Shown here: positions 1 to 9,816 of the stretch, piece after piece
Numbering within the stretch: position 1 is the first letter of the stretch
Layout: every line of letters starts with the position of its first letter
NCBI GenBank assembly: GCA_936432065.2
Contig: OW386293.2
Coordinates: forward strand, 101,453,795 to 101,517,794
Length of the DNA: 64,000 nt
From: Rutpela maculata
Taxonomy: Eukaryota > Arthropoda > Insecta > Coleoptera > Cerambycidae
Reading direction: 5' to 3'
The notes under the pieces: generated by a model
The model's input: only the letters and a program-made list of their open reading frames with translations
Told to the model about the DNA's origin: nothing
Database searches by the model: none
Made by a program: the position numbers and the translations under genes

Positions 1-1060
1 AAGTATATACTATTATACTGCCAAAAATGAACGAAATCCGTTCAATATGACATTATTCCGAAGTTTTGCATATTTTTTACCTCTAAGCCTTTTTCGAGAT
101 CTACTAATTAAAAAATAAATAAATAAATAAAAATCGGTGCATAAATAAACATTTTACGGGGTGGCTAGTCTTAAGTTGGATACACTATAAAACGCGCTCC
201 TTTTCGCCATTTCGATATTTAGCAAAAATGCAGTACCTACCACTGGCAACCTGTGTGTGTACGCCAATGTTGTTTACAAACATGAATTCATTTTTTAATT
301 GTTGACCTTGATTCACTGAGTAGATTTTTAAGAATAATATTAAACAGTTCTAATTAAAATGTCTTTGGTTCTGGCGCAAAAACTAATGAAGAAACGTATT
401 CATAATACACTTACCCATTACATTCTTTCGCTTCTCTTCGATGTCTTGTTCTTGTTGCATTCGTGGACTCGTGACTTACGGAAAGGCCTGTGGTCGTTTC
501 AAGAACACTTAAAATGCCTAAAACGTTGGATTGGTTTATAAATATAGATCTAAAAATGGCATCTCAAAATGTCCGAGTAGGGTCATAACCGTGAAATGAA
601 CAAAACTTACTTATAATAACGTAAAAACATAACTGAAACCTTGAGAACAAATCACTTTTCATTGTAATTAAGGTGCACTACACTACGATAAAAACTACCT
701 AGTTCCGCTTTTACTAAATTGTGCCTAAATATTAAAATACGTATTTATTATGATTGAAAGACATATCGACGAAGATAACTTGTTTTTACTATCTAGCGAA
801 GAGGTCTCAACCTCGTCCGCACTTCTTGATAATTATTGTGTTCTTCTAAATAAATGATATACAGTGGGGATTTCCAATATTTAATAAAATTACGTGGTGA
901 CTGATACTGTGTGATCATTAGATTGTGTTTATATATTTACGAGGTTAATTTCAGATTTTCCCAAAAGCGTTCACAGATCTCCTTTTAAATGTTTTAGTCA
1001 GGGCCGGCTTTAGACAGAAATCACAAGTAAGCGAGCTCGAAAATTTGCGCGACCCCAATC
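1..1060. other. AT-rich stretch without recognised gene
   Basis: No domain, repeat unit or RNA gene is recognised. The longest plausible small frame with acidic, non-repetitive composition is a 35-codon ORF at 750-857 (+), too short to call. A 60-codon frame at 359-541 has no recognisable motif and is treated as chance. Confidence 0.5.
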
Positions 1061-1386
1061 CTATGCGAATTATTGTAACTTTGAATGTCTATTTTGACCG
1101 GGTTATTTTTTTTTCAATGTTTCGTTCATATTAGTTATATGTAACAGGTAGTTTTTATCTTGTATCGTACAATAAATAAATTTTGAGGAAGATTAATGAT
1201 CATATTGAACATTCGCATGAACTTTTACATGCGAATGTTCAATATGATCATTAATCTTCCTCAAAATTTATTTATTGTACGATACAAGATAAAAACTACC
1301 TGTTACATATAACTAATATGAACGAAACATTGAAAAAAAAATAACCCGGTCAAAATAGACATTCAAAGTTACAATAATTCGCATAG
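1061..1386. repeat. Perfect 159-bp inverted repeat with 8-nt spacer
   Basis: Arms 1061-1219 and 1228-1386 read as exact reverse complements, separated by aactttta. The right arm includes the left end of the downstream fold-back element (taacccggtcaaaatag from 1342). The left arm holds an inverted 45-bp copy of that same end plus its flank. It looks like an inverted duplication of a transposon boundary. Exact identity means it is recent, gene-converted, or an assembly or library fold-back artefact. Confidence 0.9.
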
Positions 1387-2815
1387 AGCTGAAAATTGGT
1401 ACGAATGTTGGGAACAACATTATAAATGAAATGTAAAAAGTTTATTCAAGGTCAAAGGTCGCAAATATGGGTTTCTTGCATTTTTCAGCCAAACGGTAAG
1501 TTTCATCATAAAAACAAGTCAGACGAAAATTGTAGATCTTGCAATTATCTATAAAAATTGTTCATACACTTGTTTTCCTAAGAATCACCATTTCTGAGAT
1601 ATAGCGATTCAAAAAGTTGAAAAGGTTGTGTTCTCCATATATACACACGTTCCCACGCCACCTGTGAGGTGGTGTACTTGGCACGATTTTTTAACGTGAT
1701 TTCCCCGGTAGGCCTATTCCACGATCTATTGTGGTGCTGTTTAATTAAATAATATTGTATTAAATAAAAAATGGTACTATTGGAAATGATGAAGGCCGTG
1801 TGAATTATGAGTAATTGGGGAAAACTATTCGTCTGATTGATAATTATCTAATGGAACTTCAAGTGTAATGTCTTCTTATTCTTCTCTTCCTTCTTATTCT
1901 TCTTATTCTTTCTGCTGGATACAAGTAAATTGTTCTAACAGCGATGCATCAGATGTCTCCTCGCTGATATCGTAAGAATCTTCTTCTGATGGCGATTCAA
2001 CATTGGAGCACGACTGGCCTTGACAACTGGTACATGCTAATGAACAAAACAATCCAACTTTTTTGCAGCCGCACTTAGCACTACACCCATTTTTGCAATT
2101 GCAAAAAATTGTATTCAGGAGTTTCTCCGGTGCAGGTGGGAGTAAAGTCTGGATTGGTTCCAATGTATTGTCAATTAACTTCCAACCCCAGTCTTCTGGG
2201 TCCAGTTGATTACCAAGCCACACTTGATAATATACCCGAAATAGATGTTGATGAACGGAAGCAGAGGTTGGGGGAAGACTGCTAATTTCACTCGTTTATT
2301 GTTACGAGTATTTTTTACAAAAGATAAGTATCGAAATTTATCTTAGCAGGTAATTTTTTTTGGAGCTCCATATACAGAAAGAAGGAAGCGAATTCCGTTG
2401 GTGATTAGAGCTTGTGGAGTAGAGTTATTTGTATTACGGATCCAGTGATGTATATAGGCGGCGTACTCGTGCATATATGGAGAACACAACTTTTTCAACT
2501 TTTTGAATCGCTATATCTCAGAAATGGTGATTCTTAGGAAAAAAAAGTATAAGAACAATTTTTATAGATAACTGCATGGTCTATAATTTTTGTCTGACCT
2601 ATTTTTATGATAAAACTTACCGTTTGGCTGAAAAATGCAAAAAATTCATATTTGCGCACTTTGACCTTGAATAAATTTTTTTGCTGATGTGGGATCGATG
2701 AGGACTTTTTTCACATTTCATTTATAATGGTGTTCCCAACATTCGTACAAATTTTTAGCTCTGTGCGAATTATTGTAAGCTTACCTTTATTTTTTGAGCT
2801 ATTTTGACCGGGTTA
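1342..2815. mobile_element. Fold-back DNA element with CXC gene tail (copy A)
   Basis: The element starts with taacccggtcaaaatag and ends with the reverse complement ctattttgaccgggtta. Inverted arms of roughly 300 bp (1342-1660 and 2461-2815) diverge by scattered substitutions and small indels. TA dinucleotides at both edges would fit a TA target, but this is not proven. Between the arms lies a minus-strand CXC gene tail whose 3' end points at the left arm. The stretch 1650-1740 resembles 42476-42560 in the fold-back near 42 kb, so the two share a non-coding 3' flank as well as protein. Confidence 0.75.
1903..2280 (-). pseudogene. C-terminal fragment of CXC-domain transposon protein
   Basis: The frame reads through LPPTSASVHQHLFRVYYQV and a WLGN...EDWGW segment, then PPAPEKLL and a cysteine array of the form C-x-C-x3-C-x3-C-x-C-x6-C-x3-C-x2-C-x4-C, followed by an acidic tail and a stop at 1903. 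An initiator-like ATG exists at 2223, but homologous sequence continues upstream of it to about 2280, where an in-frame stop cuts it off, so this is a truncated 3' remnant. The array resembles tesmin/TSO1-type CXC domains, which bind zinc and DNA in characterised proteins. Here that role is inference. Its relatives in this window are at 22.4, 25.1, 32.1, 42.6, 45.5 and 47.1 kb. Confidence 0.75.
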
Positions 2816-3053
2816 AAACAAGTTAGTATTCTTTATGACATCGACATTAGTTTTCCACTTATTACAATAAAAAAAGATAGAGAAAAAAGAATGGCTAACA
2901 ACAGACATAAAAATTTAGTCTCAAAAAAGTTTTACCAATCATATAAAGGAGTTTACCGTAATGTTATATTAAAGCAGCAAAAAAATTACATAATTACTAA
3001 TTATATTATAGTTCCTCAAATAAATCTAAAGCTGCTTGGTCAATTATTATTAA

Positions 3054-4257
3054 TCTATATATATAAAAGAACACCCTGACTGACTCACTGATCTATCAGC
3101 GCACAGCTCAAACCGCTGGGTCTAGAAACTTCTAATTTTGCATAGAGGTTCCTCGAATGGCGTAGGCAACCACTAAGAAGGGATTTTTCGAAATTCACCC
3201 TATAGAGGGTGAAAAAGGAGGTTGAAAATTTAGGCTTTTTCGGAAACGGTTAGATCTAGATGCGTGAAATTTGGCAGAAATATTTTTTGCTGAAATCTGT
3301 TAGATACGTGTAAGACGAAATTTCCATTTTCACTTTTTGAAGGGGTGAAAACGGTGGATGGTTTAAAGCGTGTAAGTAAGTCTTAAACGTGATTATTCCA
3401 GCGATGGACTCTTCTGAGGAAATAAGAAGACACGTATTCGACGGTTTTCAAAAACAGACCCTGAAAGTGTGAACGTGGAGAGGGAGGTTTTCGGAAACGG
3501 TTAGACCTAGAAGCATGAAATTTGACAAAAATACTCTTTATTGGAATCTACTAGACACGAGTGAGACGAAATTTCAATTTTCACTTTGTGAAGGTGGTAG
3601 TTCGTCTAAAGGGTACCCGTATCTCTGAAATCGCGTAAGTCAGAAACGCGATATTCCAACGATAGGCTCTTCTGAGGAAATAAGGAGACACGTATTCGAC
3701 GGCTTCTAAAAGAGACCCCCGAACGGGTGAACAGGGAGAGGGATGTTTTTAAGTATGAAATTTGACGTACCCGCCCATGTGCTTTATTGTCGATAAAAAT
3801 AATTATTTTTTCGTTTAACTCGCTTTAACAAAAATAGAATAATGAATTGTTCTCACATTGCGATGCGCAGTGGGTTTCCTCGAATATAATTTATGCGCAG
3901 AAGGCTTCCCCGAGTACTATGGATGCGCAGTGGATTTCCTCGAGTACAATGATACCCAGCAGGTTTCCTCGAGTGCCATGGATGCACAGTGTGTTTCCCC
4001 GAGTACTATGGATGGGCAGTGGGTTTCTTCGAATACAATGGATGCGCAGTGGGTTTCCTCGAGCACCATGGATGCTCAGTAGATTTCCTCTAGTACAATG
4101 GATGCGCAGTAGGTTCCCTCGAGTGTACTTCCTGAGTACTATAGGAGTACTCAGTGAGTATGTAGTACTTCTTTATAGGCATAAGTTAGTATGTCAATGT
4201 TCTTAGTTCCATGCGCAAGGAGTCTTCCACTCAAATGAAGTCGCGGGCATCAGCTAG
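3054..4257 (+). mobile_element. Non-autonomous Helitron-like element
   Basis: The left end is TC (TCTATATATATAAAAG...) after an A, and the right end is CTAG before a T (gcgggcatcagCTAGt), as expected for insertion between A and T without target duplication. The near-terminal words caccctgactgactcac and gaagtcgcgggcatcagc match arthropod sequences I associate with Helitron ends. That is recalled family knowledge and was not searched. There is no Rep/helicase coding capacity. Two diverged direct copies of about 240 bp lie inside (around 3240-3470 and 3485-3710), sharing ggaaacggttaga and the word gacacgtattcgacgg. The element interrupts a LINE. Confidence 0.6.
3855..4125 (+). repeat. 30-bp minisatellite, about 9 copies
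   Basis: Degenerate tandem units of about 30 bp built on gatgcgcagtgggtttcctc plus gag/aat-tac-aatg. Because the period is a multiple of three, overlapping frames of 74 and 119 codons stay open (repeating MDAQWVSSxT and similar). These frames come from the repeat and are not called as genes. The array lies near the 3' end of the Helitron-like element. Confidence 0.85.
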
Positions 4258-4267
4258 TATCTAATAA

Positions 4268-5571
4268 ATAGGCTATTTTTAGAGGGTAATTTTCAAGATG
4301 TACTTAAAACGGCCAAGGTCATTCCTTTGTATAAAAAAGGAGACACGTCTTTCATTCGTAATTATCGTCCTGTCTCACTTTTATCTGTTGTCTCAAAAAT
4401 ATTAGAGATAGTTATGTTTAACAGAATGACTACTTTCATAACAAATTATAAGATACTTTGTAATATACAACATGGTTTTCGAGAAGGCAGATCGACTCAA
4501 TCAGCTATCCTTAGTTTTCTTGATAAATTATATGAAAATCTGAATAATAAAAAAAATGTTTTGGGATATTTATGGACCTAAGCAAAGCTTTTGATCGTGT
4601 TGATCATGATATATTAATTAATAAGTTAAATAAATATGGTTTTAGGCAAATGTGGTGATTGGTTGTCTGATCGAAGACAACGAGTTGCATGCAACGAGCT
4701 GATGTAATGAATATGTCTCGAGGGGTGCCCCAAGGGTCAGACCTAGATCCTCTATTATTTATACTGTTTGTGAATGACTTGTCAGGAATTATCGGTGGTA
4801 ATAATCTAACTTTATTCGCTGATGATACGTCTTATTTAAGCGTAAGTACTGATATTGTAAACCTAAGGGAAACGGCACAAAATATATTAAGCAAGCTAAC
4901 AGCGTGGTTTTACAAAAATAAATTATTAGTAAACAAAGATAAAACAGTGTTTAATTTACTCCTAGAATAATGCAATATAATGAAAGTAATCTATTAATGG
5001 AATGTTCTTGGAACAAGTACAGTCAACAAAAAGTTTAGGAGCATATATAGACAATGCCTTAAGCTGGGAGTATCATATAGACGTACGTTTCCTTTGCATT
5101 ATATAGGTTGAGGGATATTGTTAATAAATCCGTTATATTGTCGTTTTAATATGCACAATACTTTTCTAGGCTAACTTACGGTATAATTTTTTGAGGATCC
5201 TCACATCATGCTGATAGAGTATTTAAAATGCAAAAACGGTTCGATACATAGTTGGTACAAGCAAATACTGTTCTTGTAGAAATGCATTTAAAGAACTAAA
5301 TATTTTACCAGTTGCATGTGTGTACATATTAGAAATAGTATTGTTTGTAAAACTCCATTATGAAAATTTTATAAAAAATAATTTTCTCCATGATTGCCAA
5401 ACTAGAAATCAAATTGAATTACAAATTCCCATTCACATTTTATAATATACAAAAAAAAGTCCCAAATATATGGGAATGAAACGATTCAACAAGCTACCAC
5501 TACACTTTAAAGAAATTATTTCAATTAAAAGTTTTAGAAATTCTGTAAAAAATGTTCTAGCAGACAATTAG
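4268..5571 (+). pseudogene. LINE reverse transcriptase remnant
   Basis: Reading across frameshifts, the order is: DVLKTAKVIPLYKKGD (RT entry), YRPVSLLSVVSKILE, QHGFREGRSTQSAI, FMDLSKAFDRVDHD (first catalytic Asp), GVPQGSDLDPLLFILFVNDL, LFADDTSYLS (FADD box, about 4815), and a C-terminal FKEIISIKSFRNSVKNVLAD ending in a stop at 5571. These are the ordered palm and finger motifs of CR1/jockey-type LINE RTs. The ORF is broken into at least three frames, so it is dead. The clade is not resolved further. Confidence 0.85.
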
Positions 5572-7803
5572 AAAGTTTCCTATTTTAGAAATATCATGTA
5601 CATTCAACCTTAATTAGTAGTCTTTCAGATAACTAGTCAAACAAAACAAAAATTATCTCGATATCTGAAAAACTCACGAACTTATTCAATTTCTTATTTG
5701 AATACTTCGCCTCGGCTGAAGTCCACCCGTGACGTCACAGTACCGCTGACTTGACATGCGGGCGTCGTGCCGTATATTCCCTTTATTTAGTATATCTGCT
5801 CGCTCATGTTCATTTAGTGGACAGTTTTTTCGCGATAATATACATAAAGCTAGATTTTTTCCCATGGTAGCTTAGACAGTATCAATGATCTACCAATCTA
5901 TAAGTACCGCAAAAATGTGTAAAAAATTAAATAACATGTTGCAAAAAGATATCGATTTTCTGAAATGTCACTTTTGATTCGTTCGTGCCGAGTATTTTCC
6001 ACTACGAATCTTTTACTTCCATCAGAATTTTGATATTTTTTTTCGTTTCGGAGATAACTACTGAAATGTCGGCGAGGTACGGCAAAAAATTGCAAATTTT
6101 GAGCTTCTACAGTTGGCAACTTTTTAATCTTGGCTCCTACGCCAAAAGACTACTCCACCTAAATTAAATAGAACTAAATTTGCTGAAACCGTTTTTTCTA
6201 TTTTTTGAATTCCGACAGAAATGAAGGAATTAGAGGGGCGGGATTTGAGACTTTTTTTTTTTTTTCGGTAAAATTTCTATATTTTTTCGCCGTAATTAAT
6301 CGGTAATGAACTGAAATCGATCTCATATACGATTAATATCATGTACAACTTTGACGCTCTGTTAATCTCGGCCCTTCGAAACAAAGGTTTCTGAGAAAGA
6401 TTATTTTTTTAAGATTTAGATACACTCTATAGGAAAACGTGTAATTTCCTACATTTCCTCGAATATCTCGATAATTATCGTTTTTTTCGAAAAATTTGTA
6501 GATAGCTTATGTAAAGAGAATTGATTGACCTTTCCGACACTTTTTTATTTGTTCTCTAACATAAAAAACAAAAGACTTATGACCGAATTTACATATATTA
6601 GATGTCAACTTCTCGTAAAATTTACTAACGTTTATATACCTTAATGAAGTGCCGACGCCAACTTCCATCCACACCTTCACTTCAGGATGCACAAATTTCA
6701 TATTGTTTAACATCAATCAACATCAATATATCGTGTCCGAGTATCGCACGAGAACGTTAAATGGTGGCTGAAGCTCTTCGAATTTCCAGACATGAAGTCG
6801 GGAGGGCGTGTCGATGGATCTCTAATTTCAATTTTTCGACCTCAAATCGTGCTCGTGATCTTTGATCGAAGGAGAGGAATAAGTATCAAAAACGATTATC
6901 ACAAACTGTGCTTTATTTCTCAAAAACATATGCAACCATTTTTTTGATATGTCTGCATTAGTTATTGGTGCTACTACAAAACCGTCTGCAGCTCGACCAC
7001 TAGCAAAATATTAAAAAGTAAATAAAAGTGATTATTAACACATCTATAAGAAAACTGTCTGTTCTTTAATATTAGTGAAGAATATAATTGTCATGATTTG
7101 ACTATGAATTGCCATTTTGGCAACGTCTATCAAAGATTTAGCCACCTTTTAGCGGAGGTAGAATGTGATTTTTAATCCAACTAGTGCATAAAATGCTTGT
7201 AGAGAAAAAATCAGCTTTGTAGATTAATATTCAGCGGCGGAAAATGCAAAACTTCTCCGCGAACTACAAAAGCCTTGAGCGCAACGGCCGCGGTCACGCG
7301 CTTGTATTCCATTACGTCCACCAAGTCTTTAGCAACATGAGACGATAGGTAGACTGTATTTTTTGGATGTCTTATTAAATAAACCATTCCACAAAAAAAT
7401 TTCAGCTCTTTAGATATAAGTAAAAAATGTTTATTTTTTTATCTTGTAGTTTATCTTGTAGATATATATTTATATATACATATATGCAACTTTTTATAAC
7501 ATGTTTAATTTTTTACACATTTCTTCGGCACTAAAAGTTTCCTTAGACTTGCACTTTCATCATTAATACTTTTTATGTTAGAGAAAAAATAAAAAAAAAG
7601 TGTCGGAAAGGTCAATCAATTCTCTTTACATAAGCTGTCTACAATTTTTTCGAAAAAAACGATAATTATCCAGATATTCGAGGAAATGTAGGAAATTACA
7701 CGTTTTCCTATAGAGTGTATGTAAATCTTAAAAAAATATTTTTTCTCAGAAACCTTTGTTTCGAAGGGCCGAGATTAGCGGAGCGTCAAAGTAGTACATG
7801 ATA

Positions 7804-9180
7804 TTAAAACCCATCAAGGACGGAATAAAATTTTTCAAAAATGTTACAACTGTCTTATTATATTCTTAGCCCAAACCCCAATATTAATAAGTTTATCGAA
7901 GTAAATTATTGAATATATTGCTTTTTTTCTTAAAAAGATGTGTTGCCATATGGCAACGCGAGTCCTTCACACTGTCATGTTTTGTAAAGAGTGCTTCCCA
8001 AAATATTTTACCATAGACTCGTCATAATTTAAGTCTTCCTCAGGAACAAGCCATTTTAAAAACTTCTGTTGTAATAGATCACTCGGTGGTCGCAATTTAT
8101 AATATTTGTCAGTTAGATCTAATGAATTATTATCAGCACAATGTTAAAAACCTGTCCCTCCTCATTGCTTCTATTACCAGTTGGTTACTAGGATCTCCAT
8201 CAGTATTTCAGTAGAATAGGCTTTCTTTTCAGGTAGCTGACAATATCCCGACAAAATCAGAATAGCGATGAAACACCTCAATTCGTCAATAGTAATATGA
8301 GGGTTTAGCATATTTCTAAATTGCACGTACTTGTTTGATTCTCCTATCAGTAAGGCTAGTACATCATTGTCTACAAATAATACGAACATTTCTACCAGCG
8401 ATAATGTTTTAAACGTTTTGTAATCTGAATCAAAAATATTTCTTTCTTCCACATCACCTTTGATCCATTCAATATTGAAATAATCTACTTTTCCCACATC
8501 TTCGATACTTCCAGCTGCGTTTCCAACATTATCACTATGCGAATTTCTGACAGAAAGTTGAGCATTCAGTTGATTTCGAGATAAATTATCAACAAGTCCA
8601 CCTTCATCTTCCTCGCCAGAATCTTTGTCTGTTACAGTACCCACATCTGGAGGTTCGATATAAATTTGGTCAACATCCAAATCATCTACATATGCCATTT
8701 GGAGTACTTCTTCGAGAGTCAGACCACCACTAGTAAAAGAAAATAATTATGTCAAAAAATAAGTATGCGACAGGACTCGTGTTGCCAAGTGGCAACGCTC
8801 AACATTCATCTTTTATACTTTTGTGATTTTTTTAAATTAAATCTGATTCTTGCAACATCATTAATTAGATCATACATTCATCAAACTATTATTTTAAATT
8901 CAACGTTCTTATGCTACAACAAATTATTCTAGTTTATACTTACATCAGATTGAAATCCATTTTTCGCAAATCTAATTGCATTCACTAATAAAGACACGTT
9001 TTTATTTCACCACGTTAACAAATTTACTGCAAACTTTGTTTATGTTGCTAAATACCATTACAAACTTAGCCGTAGTGTAGCTTATCTATTGGAGAATAGT
9101 GAAATCAATCAATTCTGAGCAGATAAAAAGGATACAATCTGTGTTGCCATATGGCAACACCAGTCCTTGGTGGGTTTTAA
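7804..9180 (-). mobile_element. Non-autonomous piggyBac element with TTAA duplication
   Basis: TTAA at 7804-7807 and 9177-9180 flank inverted ends AACCCATCAAGGAC / GTCCTTGGTGGGTT. TTAA targeting is diagnostic for piggyBac. The uninterrupted left arm of the host fold-back has a single TTAA at the corresponding place (gattaatatcatg near 6340), which gives an empty-site comparison. A few extra bases (gtgaaca) remain after the right TTAA. Three 16-bp palindromes of the type GTTGCCATATGGCAAC sit at 7942-7957, 8781-8796 (one mismatched centre) and 9143-9158, each next to an agtcc/ggact motif. They may be transposase-binding sites. Confidence 0.85.
8174..8698 (-). pseudogene. piggyBac transposase N-terminal fragment
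   Basis: A 174-codon ORF begins with an acidic region (DDLDVDQIYIEPPD, DKDSGEEDEGG) and runs into LVEMFVLFVDNDVLALLIGE, SNKYVQFRNMLNPHITIDEL and CFIAILILSGYCQLPEKKAY. This is the characteristic N-terminal part of PGBD-type DDE transposases, just before the catalytic core. Full-length proteins are about 500-600 residues and carry three catalytic Asp, and all of those are absent here. The ORF ends inside the element, so the product would be a transposase fragment without catalysis. Whether this domesticated-like stub is expressed is unknown. Confidence 0.85.
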
Positions 9181-9513
9181 GTGAACATCGTATATGAGAT
9201 CGATTTCAGTTTATTACCGATTAATTACGGTGACAAATTAGAGACATTTTACCGAAAAAAGAAAGTCCCAAATCCCGCCCTCTCTAATTCCTTCATTTTT
9301 GTCGGAATTCAAAAAATAGAAAAAACAGTTTTAGCAAATTTAATTCCATTTAAATTAGCTAGAGTAGTCTTTTGGCGTAGGAGCCCAGATTAAAAAGTTG
9401 CCAACTGTGGAAGCTCAAAATTGGCGATTGGCCGACATTTCAGTAGTTATCTCCGAAACGAAAAATAATATCAAAATTCTGATAGAAGTAAAAGATTCAT
9501 AGTGGAAAATACT

Positions 9514-9742
9514 CGTTTGACCTTATTTTGTAATTCGAGCTAACTCCCATCGTTTCGGAGAAAAATAGCAAAAAACAGCTTGCATTTGGGAGTCGAAAAA
9601 ATTACTAAAGCATGCAATCTTGGCACGTTCATATTTTTCGAAAAACACCATTGAGACGACCGTATGATGTCGCGACGTAAAGAGGAAGTCTTCCAGATAA
9701 ACCTGATCGTAAATTGCACGGCGAAATTCGAAAATTCGGCTC
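9514..9742 (+). repeat. Segment repeated at 14160-14410
   Basis: This piece of the right fold-back arm has no partner in the left arm but resembles 14160-14410 in the same orientation. Shared words include aaagaggaag, cgaaattcgaaaattcgg and cggcacgaacgaatcaaaa. The left arm therefore probably lost it. Short overlapping minus frames here are not supported as genes. Confidence 0.65.
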
Positions 9743-9816
9743 GGCACGAACGAATCAAAAGTGACATTTTGTGACATTTCAGAAAATCGATATCTCTTTT
9801 TGCAACATCTTATTTA

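Larger units (their letters stand above)
2816..5640 (+). mobile_element. Degenerate non-LTR retrotransposon (LINE), split by a Helitron
   Basis: LINE-like coding sequence lies on both sides of the element at 3054-4257. The upstream part (2816-3053) carries, across frameshifts, an NNRHKNLVSKKFYQSYKGVY stretch and then SSNKSKAAWSII, typical of the linker between endonuclease and RT in CR1/jockey-like elements. RT motifs resume right after the Helitron. Far fewer codons join the two halves than normally separate these regions, so an internal deletion is also present. The 5' end is missing, and I could not find it beyond the fold-back at 1342-2815. Confidence 0.7.

Noticed and set aside
359..541. 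60-codon plus-strand ORF
   Set aside because: No motif, no repeat context, and length expected by chance.
3847..4206. Overlapping 74- and 119-codon ORFs rich in DAQWVSS-type repeats
   Set aside because: Open only because a 30-bp tandem repeat has a period divisible by three; no initiation context or independent motif.
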